DNA of 7,616 bases from positions 48,105 to 55,720 of the forward strand of contig DPKG01000013.1 of assembly GCA_003542615.1 (NCBI GenBank). The letters run 5' to 3'. This DNA is from Candidatus Shapirobacteria bacterium (GTDB lineage Bacteria; Patescibacteriota; Microgenomatia; UBA12405). The position numbers and the translations under genes were made by a program. The notes beneath the pieces were generated by a model that searched no databases, was not told the origin of the DNA, and was given only the letters and a program-made list of their open reading frames with translations. Positions 1 through 5,617 of the stretch are shown here, one piece after another. Numbering within the stretch: the stretch's first letter is position 1; every line of letters starts with the position of its first letter.

Positions 1-467
1 GGTTCGGGTTTGCGAATTTTTCGAATGTTGCTGGCAACCTGACCAACTATAGTTTTATCACATCCAACAACCGATACTTTTGTTTCTTCTGAAACTATGA
101 ATTCGATTCCTTGAGGTGCAGTAACGATGACGGGGTGAATGTAGCCGGCTAAAATGGTAAGTTTATTTCCATTTAAAGATGCTTTGTAACCGGTACCTCT
201 GATTTCAAGCTCCTTTTTCCAGGGGGTCACAACTCCTTGGATCATGTTGTTGATATGTGCCCGGGTAGTACCGTGACTGGCTCTGGCTTGGCGGATGTTG
301 GAAACCCGAGAAACTGTAACTTGATCATCTTTAATTTCAACTTTAATGTGGTGAGGAATATTGAGGGTGAGGGTACCTTTTGGTCCGGTGACAGTCAAAA
401 GATCGCCCTCTAATTTGAGAGTTACTCCTGACGGGATAGTGATAAGTTGATTGCCAATGCGGGACAT
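1..467 (-). CDS. rplF: 50S ribosomal protein uL6 (L6), 3' end cut by window edge
   Basis: Large-subunit protein near the factor-binding site, contacting the sarcin-ricin region of 23S rRNA. I translated 155 codons from the ATG at 467. The protein opens MSRIGNQLITIP, followed by the first alpha/beta repeat with TVTGPKGTL at about residues 26-34. The second repeat carries ELEIRGTGYKA and the family signature VGCDKTIVGQVASNIR, and the reading ends RKIRKPE as the sequence runs out. In E. coli uL6 this point is followed by the YKGKGVRY segment, so roughly 25 C-terminal residues are missing through truncation by the window, not mutation. The start is 2 nt after the rpsH stop; no Shine-Dalgarno motif is visible close by, so translation probably depends on coupling to rpsH. 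There is no frameshift. Confidence 0.96.
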   Translation of the reverse strand, partial: MSRIGNQLITIPSGVTLKLEGDLLTVTGPKGTLTLNIPHHIKVEIKDDQVTVSRVSNIRQARASHGTTRAHINNMIQGVVTPWKKELEIRGTGYKASLNGNKLTILAGYIHPVIVTAPQGIEFIVSEETKVSVVGCDKTIVGQVASNIRKIRKPE

Positions 468-469
468 AT

Positions 470-856
470 TTAGTAAATTTCGGCGATAATTTCTCCACCT
501 AAACCTTTGACTACGGCCTCTTTTTGAGACATTAAGCCTTTGGAGGTGGAAATAATAATTAATGATTTGGGAGTTTTACCCCAAGGTAAGGTTGAAGCTT
601 TTTCATATAAACGACGACCCGGTTTGGAAAAAATCTTTAGGTCGGTAAAATTGGGTATTTTTCCTTCGTAAGAAAGTTGAACATTGATGATTTTGTTTCC
701 GGTTTCGTCAATCGAATAATTGGTTATGTATCCATAACGTTTCATAAGTTCAGCAAGAGAAACCCGCATTTTGGAAGAAGGAGAAGAAATACTTTTTCTT
801 CCGGCTAGGTAACCATTTTTGATTCGAATTAGAAAATCGGTAACGGGATATGACAT
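470..856 (-). CDS. rpsH: 30S ribosomal protein uS8 (S8)
   Basis: Primary 16S rRNA-binding protein of the 30S platform (helix 21 region); in E. coli it is also the autogenous repressor of the spc operon. The 128-residue length matches the usual ~130. The N-terminus (PVTDFLIRIKNGYLAGRKS) corresponds to the family pattern DPIADMLTRIRNAxxAxxxx, and the C-terminal RNA-binding part has IIISTSKGLMSQKEAVVKGLGGEI, matching STSKGxMTDxEAxxxxxGGE. It begins 9 nt after rpsN and ends 2 nt before rplF, with stop TAA. The upstream bases (ACCCTT) hold no Shine-Dalgarno. I did not identify an S8-binding repressor site at the uL5 start, where E. coli has one, though none was folded computationally. Confidence 0.97.
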   Translation of the reverse strand: MSYPVTDFLIRIKNGYLAGRKSISSPSSKMRVSLAELMKRYGYITNYSIDETGNKIINVQLSYEGKIPNFTDLKIFSKPGRRLYEKASTLPWGKTPKSLIIISTSKGLMSQKEAVVKGLGGEIIAEIY

Positions 857-865
857 AAGGGTAAT

Positions 866-1051
866 TTACCAGCTGGCTTTTTTGACTCCAGGAAGGACAC
901 CGGCGTGAGCCAATCGTCTAAAACAAATGCGGCAGAGTCCGAAAAATCGGATATAACCCCTGGGACGACCGCAGATATTACAGCGATTGTGGTATCTGGT
1001 TTTAAATTTTAACTTCTTGCTCTCACGAGCAATTTTTGCTTTGGTAGCCAT
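866..1051 (-). CDS. rpsN: 30S ribosomal protein uS14 type Z (zinc form)
   Basis: Protein of the 30S head, contacting 16S helices near uS3 and uS10. At 61 residues this is the short zinc-binding (C+) form rather than the ~100-residue zinc-free form found in E. coli. Cys24-x2-Cys27 and Cys40-x2-Cys43 are both present, in the contexts RCNICGRPRGYIRFFGLCRIC, and the tail ends GVLPGVKKASW, standard for the family. The start sits 3 nt after the rplE stop; an AAGGA motif lies inside the end of rplE. In many bacteria the zinc form is called rpsN or rpsZ; I see no second copy in the window. Confidence 0.97.
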   Translation of the reverse strand: MATKAKIARESKKLKFKTRYHNRCNICGRPRGYIRFFGLCRICFRRLAHAGVLPGVKKASW

Positions 1052-1054
1052 AAT

Positions 1055-1597
1055 TTATTTATCTTCCTTTTCAAATGGAAGACCTAGGGCGGATAATAAC
1101 ATTTTTGCTTCGTCTTTGGAAGAAGTAGTAATACCTAAAGTCACCTGGAGACTACGAATTTTGGAAACTTTATCCAGATCTATCTCGGGGAAATATGTCT
1201 GATCTTTGAGGGTTAAATTGTAGTTTCCGGAGTTGTCAAATGAACTTAGAGATAGTCCTTTAAAGTCTCTAAGACGAGGAAGGACAATACTAAAGAGTTT
1301 TTCAACAAAACCATACATTCTTTTACCCCGAAGTGTGACTTTGAGAGCCAGAGGATCACCTTGCCTGAGTTTAAAGTTGGCGATAGATTTTTTTGATTTG
1401 GTAAGACTGGGTTTTTGACCGGCAATGGCAGTTAGTTCCTCAATGGCTGAATTGAGTGATTCCTGACTGTCGCGAGCATCGGGGACACGATAATTTAAAA
1501 CTACTTTTGATAGACGTGGTAGGGACAAAACCTGTTTTCGACCGGTAAGTTTGATTAATTTTTCTTTGATAGTGGTGGAGATAGTTTCTTGTAACAT
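1055..1597 (-). CDS. rplE: 50S ribosomal protein uL5 (L5)
   Basis: Central-protuberance protein that binds 5S rRNA and contacts the P-site tRNA elbow and the 30S head (uS13 bridge). It has 180 residues against ~179 in the family. The N-terminal half has LPRLSKVVLNYRVPDA and a region GQKPSLTKSKKSIANFKLRQG matching the family pattern GQxPxxTxAKKSIAxFKxRxG. The C-terminal half contains MYGFVEKLFSIVLPRLRDFKGL and a GNYNLTLKDQTYFPEI stretch. It ends AKMLLSALGLPFEKEDK. The start is 2 nt after the rplX stop; the sequence just upstream is A/T only with no Shine-Dalgarno. The last codons supply the AAGGA used by rpsN. Confidence 0.97.
   Translation of the reverse strand: MLQETISTTIKEKLIKLTGRKQVLSLPRLSKVVLNYRVPDARDSQESLNSAIEELTAIAGQKPSLTKSKKSIANFKLRQGDPLALKVTLRGKRMYGFVEKLFSIVLPRLRDFKGLSLSSFDNSGNYNLTLKDQTYFPEIDLDKVSKIRSLQVTLGITTSSKDEAKMLLSALGLPFEKEDK
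1065..1069 (-). promoter_or_regulatory. Probable ribosome-binding site of rpsN
   Basis: AAGGA lies 13 nt upstream of the rpsN ATG, within the last codons of rplE. The spacing is on the long side, so its strength is uncertain. Confidence 0.5.
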
Positions 1598-1599
1598 AA

Positions 1600-1926
1600 T
1601 TATTTTTTAACAATTTTTTGGTCAAGTAAAGATTTACATTTAGGACAAATACGATATTTTGAGCCGCTTTTATCAATTTGATATTTTACCCTAATGGTTT
1701 TTTTACATGACGGGCAAATGAGCATGACTTTGGAAACTCCGAGAGGTCGTTCTTTTTCGACAATACCGCCTTTGGTTTGAGGAGTAGATTTAATATGTTT
1801 TTTGAAAAGATTGAGACCGCTGATTAAAACAGTTCTTTTTTTGGGGAAACTTAGGACAACTTCACCTGTCCGACCCTTGTCTTTGCCGATTAAAATTTTT
1901 ACTTTGTCGCCTTTTTTGATTTTCAT
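1600..1926 (-). CDS. rplX: 50S ribosomal protein uL24 (L24) with C-terminal zinc ribbon
   Basis: Assembly-initiator protein of the large subunit, binding domain I of 23S rRNA near the tunnel exit. I place the start at 1926, giving 108 residues beginning MKIKKGDKVKILIGKDKG, the classic KOW motif. A longer reading from 1956 would add ten residues (MPQWQKRYIN) unlike any uL24 and overlap rplN by 29 nt, whereas the chosen ATG has AGAGG 9 nt upstream. The C-terminal part carries Cys71-x2-Cys74 and Cys94-x2-Cys97 (CPSC and CPKC), a four-cysteine zinc ribbon known from Thermus-like uL24 and absent from E. coli and B. subtilis L24. It sits 1 nt after rplN and 2 nt before rplE. Confidence 0.95.
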   Translation of the reverse strand: MKIKKGDKVKILIGKDKGRTGEVVLSFPKKRTVLISGLNLFKKHIKSTPQTKGGIVEKERPLGVSKVMLICPSCKKTIRVKYQIDKSGSKYRICPKCKSLLDQKIVKK

Positions 1927-1927
1927 A

Positions 1928-2296
1928 TTAATATACCTCTTTTGCCATTGAGGCAATCTTGTTAAATCCTAAATCTTTGATTTCACGGGCAATTGGTCCG
2001 AATATTCTGGTACCACGAGGATTTTTTTGAGCATCTATAACAACTCCGGCATTATCACTAAAACGAATGTAAGAACCATCGGTACGACCGACTTCTTTTT
2101 TGGTACGAACGATCACTACTTTTACTTTATCTTTCTTTTTGACGATACCATTGGGAATAGCTTCTCTAACAACTGCCAAAACAATATCGCCAATAGAACC
2201 TTTTTTGTGAAAAGAACCTTTGTAGACATGAATTACCATGAGCGATTTGGCTCCGGAATTGTCAGCAGGATTGATAATTGATCTAAGTTGAACCAT
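1928..2296 (-). CDS. rplN: 50S ribosomal protein uL14 (L14)
   Basis: Beta-barrel protein of the subunit interface that contacts 16S h14 and is the docking site for the silencing factor RsfS. It has 122 residues, the exact usual length. MVQLRSIINPADNSGAKSL at the start matches the family pattern MIQxxSxLxVADNSGAxxxxCI; the family signature region is KDKVKVVIVRTKKEVGRTDGSYIRF, then DNAGVVI, and the tail ends FNKIASMAKEVY. In most bacteria this is the first gene of the spc operon with its own promoter; here its ATG directly abuts the rpsQ TAA with zero spacing, so it is almost certainly co-transcribed with the S10 genes. No Shine-Dalgarno is visible. Confidence 0.97.
   Translation of the reverse strand: MVQLRSIINPADNSGAKSLMVIHVYKGSFHKKGSIGDIVLAVVREAIPNGIVKKKDKVKVVIVRTKKEVGRTDGSYIRFSDNAGVVIDAQKNPRGTRIFGPIAREIKDLGFNKIASMAKEVY
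1936..1940 (-). promoter_or_regulatory. Ribosome-binding site deciding the rplX start
   Basis: AGAGG sits 9 nt upstream of the ATG at 1926, within the final Glu-Val codons of rplN. It supports 1926 over the longer in-frame start at 1956. Confidence 0.7.
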
Positions 2297-2566
2297 TTAA
2301 TTTTTTACGATTTCTAAAGTAGTAAATCTTTTGAGCTTACTTAGGGGACGACATTCGCAAACTTTAACTATATCCCCTATTTTAGCGGATAAATTATTGT
2401 CGACGTAAATCTTTTTTCGATGTTTGATTATCTTTTTATAAAGAGGGTGACGGCTTTTGTAGTCCATTGATACGACAATAGTCTTGGTCATTTTGTCTGA
2501 AACCACAGTTCCGGTAAAAGTTTTACCGGTAGTTTTTTGAATATCTTTGGTCACTTTTTTAATCAT
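2297..2566 (-). CDS. rpsQ: 30S ribosomal protein uS17 (S17)
   Basis: Primary 16S rRNA-binding OB-fold protein of the 30S body, needed early in assembly. It has 89 residues. The core runs from TGTVVSDKMTKTIVVSMDYKSRHPLY through KIGDIVKVCECRPLSKLKRFT, closely matching the family signature GDxVxIxExRPLSKxKxW. The N-terminus is about ten residues longer than E. coli S17 (MIKKVTKDIQKTTGKTF), ordinary variation for the family. The ATG has AAAGG 9 nt upstream, embedded in the last codons of rpmC. The gene ends flush against rplN. Confidence 0.96.
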   Translation of the reverse strand: MIKKVTKDIQKTTGKTFTGTVVSDKMTKTIVVSMDYKSRHPLYKKIIKHRKKIYVDNNLSAKIGDIVKVCECRPLSKLKRFTTLEIVKN

Positions 2567-2570
2567 AATT

Positions 2571-2771
2571 TTAGACCTTTTGATTCTGATTAATTAATGT
2601 CTTAATAAGAGCAATTTCATACCGTATTTTGGCTAAAAGAGAAGTGTCTTTTAGGTTTCCGGTTGATTGTTTAATCTTAAGGTCAATTAGTTTTTTCTGA
2701 AGATCGAAAAGACTTTTCTGAAGTTCGGAAATACTCTTTTGAGTGTAGGATATTTTATCAGTTTTTTTCAT
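2571..2771 (-). CDS. rpmC: 50S ribosomal protein uL29 (L29)
   Basis: Small helical-hairpin protein at the nascent-chain exit, part of the binding platform for trigger factor and SRP with uL23. It has 66 residues, in the usual 60-70 range. The sequence is low in complexity and predicted as two antiparallel helices: ISELQKSLFDLQKKLIDLKIKQ, then a turn at STGNLKDTS, then IRYEIALIKTLINQ, matching the family pattern LRxQxATGQLxNxxxIxxVRRxIARIKT. Position between rplP and rpsQ is the conserved one and confirms the call. It starts 11 nt after rplP, with only a GGA close to the ATG as a possible weak ribosome-binding signal, and ends 4 nt before rpsQ. Confidence 0.94.
   Translation of the reverse strand: MKKTDKISYTQKSISELQKSLFDLQKKLIDLKIKQSTGNLKDTSLLAKIRYEIALIKTLINQNQKV
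2576..2580 (-). promoter_or_regulatory. Ribosome-binding site of rpsQ
   Basis: AAAGG lies 9 nt upstream of the rpsQ ATG and overlaps the last codons of rpmC. Confidence 0.6.
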
Positions 2772-2782
2772 AATTTCCAGCT

Positions 2783-3187
2783 TTATTTTCTTTTAACAAC
2801 TTTTGTTTTCATTGGTAACTTGGCAGAAGCTAATTGGAGGGCGCGATGAGCGTCAACTTCGGAGACTCCGGCGACTTCGTACATAACTCTACCGGGACGA
2901 ACTACAGAAACATAACCTTTGACATCGCCTTTACCGGCACCCAATGGTGCACCGGCGCCTTTTTCCGTAAAGGGTTTGTCCGGAAAAATTCTGATCCAGA
3001 CACGACCATTTCTTTTGGTATGGTGGGTAATAGCACGACGGGCAGATTCGATTTGATTGGCAGTTACCCAACCACATTCCATAGCTTTGAGACCATAATC
3101 TCCGAAAGAAACTTGAGAACCGCGTGATTTACCACGCATTCGTCCTCGAAATTGTTTTCGGTATTTGGTACGACTTGGTTGCAACAT
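2783..3187 (-). CDS. rplP: 50S ribosomal protein uL16 (L16), divergent PTC-facing loop
   Basis: Late-assembling large-subunit protein beside the peptidyl-transferase centre that helps position A-site tRNA. It has 134 residues and aligns with E. coli L16 without gaps through residue ~90: MLQPSRTKYRKQFRGR, SFGDYGLKAMECGWVTANQIESARRA, then KRNGRVWIRIFPDKP. The C-terminus has VVRPGRVMYEVAGV and ALQLASAKLPMKTKVV. The loop at residues 77-92 is unusual. Where E. coli has Arg81-Met82-Gly-Lys84, this protein has Pro81-Leu82-Gly-Ala84, and the EYW that follows in E. coli is KGY. Gly85, Lys86 and Gly87 are kept. The start is 6 nt after rpsC and lacks a Shine-Dalgarno. Confidence 0.97.
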   Translation of the reverse strand: MLQPSRTKYRKQFRGRMRGKSRGSQVSFGDYGLKAMECGWVTANQIESARRAITHHTKRNGRVWIRIFPDKPFTEKGAGAPLGAGKGDVKGYVSVVRPGRVMYEVAGVSEVDAHRALQLASAKLPMKTKVVKRK

Positions 3188-3193
3188 AGAAGG

Positions 3194-3832
3194 TTAGCCT
3201 AAACACAAATAAACTTTAACACCAATATAGCCTGATCTGGTTAGTGAAGGACATTCGTGGTAATCGATTCGGGCTTTGATTGTACTTAGAGGTACTTTTC
3301 CCTGAGAAAATTTTTCTCTCCGACTGATTTCTGCTCCATTGATACGACCACCGATTATTATTTTTATACCCGTGGCTCCGGCGGCCATTGATTTTTCCAT
3401 GGCGGAAAGAACGGAACGACGATACGGCATCCTTTTGGTAAGTTGATAAGCAATTTTTTCGGCAATTAATTTGGCGGAAAGATCGACTTGTTTAAATTCT
3501 TCTACCTGAATATCGATATTTAATTTATTAGCACTGGTGGGGACAATTTTTTGAATCTCTTTTTTGATGTTTTCAAGTTCCTTACCACCTCTGCCAATTA
3601 CTAATCCCGGTCGACTGACAATTAGAGTTAATTTGATTTTTTTAGCAGAACGTTCTATTTTGATAGCAACAATTCCGGCTGAATAAAGTCTTTTTTGGAG
3701 CATGTCTCTGATATTTTTATCTTCCAAAAGCAACTTAGAATAGTTATGTTTGGCGTACCAGGAAGATTGCCATTCGGGACCGTACTTGGTGGTCTCTAAT
3801 CTAAAACCAATTGGATTTATTTTTTGACCCAT
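3194..3832 (-). CDS. rpsC: 30S ribosomal protein uS3 (S3)
   Basis: Head protein lining the mRNA entry channel, with mRNA-unwinding (helicase) function alongside uS4 and uS5. It has 212 residues; E. coli S3 has 233, the difference being mainly the absent C-terminal tail. The start MGQKINPIGFRL is the family hallmark. The KH type-II domain has VIGRGGKELENIKK at residues 78-91 (GxxG loop). The C-terminal domain has AMEKSMAAGATGIKIIIGGRINGAEI and the segment KVPLSTIKARIDYHE, ending GYIGVKVYLCLG. The ATG overlaps the rplV stop by one base (TAATG) and follows AAAGGAG, the best ribosome-binding site in the window, suggesting re-initiation plus fresh loading. Confidence 0.97.
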   Translation of the reverse strand: MGQKINPIGFRLETTKYGPEWQSSWYAKHNYSKLLLEDKNIRDMLQKRLYSAGIVAIKIERSAKKIKLTLIVSRPGLVIGRGGKELENIKKEIQKIVPTSANKLNIDIQVEEFKQVDLSAKLIAEKIAYQLTKRMPYRRSVLSAMEKSMAAGATGIKIIIGGRINGAEISRREKFSQGKVPLSTIKARIDYHECPSLTRSGYIGVKVYLCLG

Positions 3833-4281
3833 TAATTTAATTCTCCTTTAAGAATAATTTCTATTCGACTGTGACGTTTTTGAATTAGACCCCGGGCAAA
3901 CCTGGAACCATGCGATTTGTCCATTCTTTTTAATTTCATACCTTCGTCAACCCTGATGGAATCAAACCTTAAAGTTTCGGGGTTAAGATGGTGGTTATTT
4001 TTACTATCGGCGATGATTGACTGGATAGCTTTATAAAAAATACGAGCGGCTTTTGTATTGGTAAATTTGAGTCTGTCCAGGGCTTCCTGTGGTGTAAGTT
4101 TTTTGATGACAGGTGTAATAAGACGGAGTTTACGGGGAGAAACCTTGACATTTTTATTGAGAAACTTGGCTGTTTTGGTTTCTTTGGAAACCGGAACCGC
4201 CATATTTGGTGTTTCGTTTTTAACCACTTTGGTGGTAGTTTTTGCTTTAGTAGTAGTAATATTTTTTTTGGTAGTAGGCAT
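3832..4281 (-). CDS. rplV: 50S ribosomal protein uL22 (L22) with Thr/Lys-rich N-terminal extension
   Basis: Tunnel-wall protein whose long beta-hairpin forms, with uL4, the constriction of the exit tunnel. It has 149 residues against 110 in E. coli. The core starts near residue 39: KNVKVSPRKLRLI at 44-55, ALDRLKFTNTKAARIFYKAI at 67-86, and the hairpin with EGMKLKRM at 113-120. The first 38 residues are low complexity, with 11 Thr and 8 Lys, and have no counterpart in E. coli uL22. An alternative ATG at 4203 (Met27) would shorten it to 123 residues, but neither start has a Shine-Dalgarno; I keep the upstream one because it lies 9 nt from the rpsS stop, in keeping with the cluster's spacing. 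The hairpin tip reads DKSHGSRFARG where most bacteria have PRAxGRAxxI. Confidence 0.93.
   Translation of the reverse strand: MPTTKKNITTTKAKTTTKVVKNETPNMAVPVSKETKTAKFLNKNVKVSPRKLRLITPVIKKLTPQEALDRLKFTNTKAARIFYKAIQSIIADSKNNHHLNPETLRFDSIRVDEGMKLKRMDKSHGSRFARGLIQKRHSRIEIILKGELN
3843..3849 (-). promoter_or_regulatory. Strong ribosome-binding site of rpsC
   Basis: AAAGGAG lies 10 nt upstream of the rpsC ATG, inside the last codons of rplV. It is the best Shine-Dalgarno match in the window and occurs at a junction that also has a TAATG overlap. Confidence 0.8.
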
Positions 4282-4290
4282 AAATATATT

Positions 4291-4566
4291 TTAAGTTTTC
4301 TCCAAAACTCTTTTGACGACACGACCGTGACCTTTGAAGGTACGAGTCGGAGCAAATTCTCCCAGGCGATGTCCTACCATATCTTCGGTGACGAAGACAT
4401 TGATGAACTTTTTGCCATTATGAACGGAAAAAGAAAGTCCGACAAATTCCGGAGCAATCTGGCTGGATCTAGCCCAAGTTTTGATTATATCAGAAGGCTT
4501 TGAGGCAGCAACCTTTTTGATGAGGTTTTTGTCGATGTATGGTCCTTTTTTGGAACTGCGTGACAT
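4291..4566 (-). CDS. rpsS: 30S ribosomal protein uS19 (S19)
   Basis: Head protein that forms a complex with uS13 and bridges to the 50S central protuberance, close to A-site tRNA. It has 91 residues, the normal length. MSRSSKKGPYIDKNLIKKV matches the family start, and the signature is intact: NGKKFINVFVTEDMVGHRLGEFAPTRTFKGHG. The ATG directly abuts the rplB TAA with no spacer and has no Shine-Dalgarno, so it is probably translationally coupled to rplB. Confidence 0.97.
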   Translation of the reverse strand: MSRSSKKGPYIDKNLIKKVAASKPSDIIKTWARSSQIAPEFVGLSFSVHNGKKFINVFVTEDMVGHRLGEFAPTRTFKGHGRVVKRVLEKT

Positions 4567-5313
4567 TTATTTTCTACGTTTAATAATTAATTTATTGGAA
4601 GCTTTTTTGGCTTTACGGGTACGTTTACCCATGGCAGGTTTACCCCAAGGGGTCTTGGGATTCATACCAATAGAACTGCGGCCTTCTCCACCACCATGCG
4701 GATGGGAATCGGGATGTTGAGCAACACCTCTGACAGCAGGACGAAAACCACGATGCCGACGTTGTCCGGCTCTGGTCAACTTTTTGTTAATAAGATCGGC
4801 ATTACCAACTTGACCTATTGTAGCATAGGAAGATGCATTAAATAGCCTTATTTCTCCGGAAGGAAGTTTAATAACGGCTTTGTTACCATCAATTGATTGA
4901 ACATAGGCAGCTGAACCGGCGCTTTTAACCATTTGACCACCTTTGCCGGGAGTAATTTCTATGGAGTGGATGGGAACACCAACGGGAATATTTTTGAGAG
5001 GTAAACGATTGCCATCCTTGATAGGAGCTTTGTTGGCAGTAATAACAATATCGCCAACTTTTAGGTTGGATGAGGCCAAAATATAGCTTTTTTGACCGTC
5101 TTTGTAGGAAATTAAAGCAATATCGGCGGTGCGATTGGGATCGTATTCAATAGAAATAACTTTGGCGGTTACATCAAGTTTGTTTCTCTTCCAATCAATA
5201 TCGCGGAGGAATCTTTTTTCTTCGCCACCACGGTGACGAACTGAAATTGTTCCGGAATTGTCACGACCGGAATTTTTTTTCTTGATAGTAATTAGGGATT
5301 TGTGGGCTTTCAT
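4567..5313 (-). CDS. rplB: 50S ribosomal protein uL2 (L2), short N-terminus
   Basis: Essential core protein of the large subunit, required for subunit association and peptidyl-transferase activity. It has 248 residues; E. coli L2 has 273. The alignment begins only at NSGRDNSGTISVRHRGG (residues 14-30), facing E. coli SGGRNNNGRITTRHIGG. About 26 residues are therefore absent, including the conserved KPTSPGRR motif. No in-frame ATG, GTG or TTG exists between the start and an upstream in-frame TAA at 5332-5334, so the short form is real and not a start-site error. The catalytic-proximity loop HPHGGGEGR is at 204-212, with His204 aligned to E. coli His229; the preceding residue is Ser203 instead of the usual Asp. 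The tail has SSIGMNPKTPWGKPAMGKRTR. The gene starts 1 nt after rplW. Confidence 0.96.
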   Translation of the reverse strand: MKAHKSLITIKKKNSGRDNSGTISVRHRGGEEKRFLRDIDWKRNKLDVTAKVISIEYDPNRTADIALISYKDGQKSYILASSNLKVGDIVITANKAPIKDGNRLPLKNIPVGVPIHSIEITPGKGGQMVKSAGSAAYVQSIDGNKAVIKLPSGEIRLFNASSYATIGQVGNADLINKKLTRAGQRRHRGFRPAVRGVAQHPDSHPHGGGEGRSSIGMNPKTPWGKPAMGKRTRKAKKASNKLIIKRRK

Positions 5314-5314
5314 A

Positions 5315-5617
5315 TTATTTGGTGTTTGGAATTAGACTGTCAATTTTTTTACCCTTGGGTACGCTTATAATAGCTTTTTTTTGATTTGGTTTAGTGATGG
5401 TTTTTTTGGTTCTCCAGTCGGTTCTGATTTTTCCAATTATTTTGGAAGTATTTACACTGACGGGTTTGATGTTAAAAATGGCAAAAAAAGCGGCTGCGAT
5501 CTGATCCTTGTTTGATTTGGGATTGACCCAAAAGTAATACTTATCTATGGCCTGTTTTTCGAGTGATTTTTCAGTATAGATAGGCTTTAAAATGATGTTA
5601 GAAGGATTTATGGTCAT
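5315..5617 (-). CDS. rplW: 50S ribosomal protein uL23 (L23)
   Basis: Exit-site protein that forms the docking point for trigger factor and the signal recognition particle. It has 100 residues, typical. IILKPIYTEKS at 8-18 matches the family pattern xxxRPxITEKS, YYFWVNPKSNKDQIAAAFFAIF matches KYTFxVxxxANKxxIKxAVExxF, then VSVNTSKIIGKIR and a Lys-rich loop, and KKAIISVPKGKKID, matching KKAIVTLxxGxxI. The ATG overlaps the rplD stop by one base (TAATG). No Shine-Dalgarno is visible, so re-initiation by ribosomes finishing rplD is the likely route. It ends 1 nt before rplB. Confidence 0.95.
   Translation of the reverse strand: MTINPSNIILKPIYTEKSLEKQAIDKYYFWVNPKSNKDQIAAAFFAIFNIKPVSVNTSKIIGKIRTDWRTKKTITKPNQKKAIISVPKGKKIDSLIPNTK

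Noticed and set aside
1440..1676. 78-codon minus-strand open frame across the rplX/rplE junction
   Set aside because: Out of frame with both genes and covering their conserved parts, including the zinc ribbon of uL24; no independent start signal.
1927..1956. Longer rplX start giving ten extra residues
   Set aside because: The extra residues resemble no uL24, overlap the rplN end, and the downstream ATG has a well-spaced AGAGG and the canonical MKIKKGD start.
3969..4355. 128-codon minus-strand open frame overlapping rpsS and rplV
   Set aside because: It is the shifted frame of two well-supported ribosomal protein genes, its Leu/Lys/Pro-rich translation matches no family, and it spans a gene boundary.
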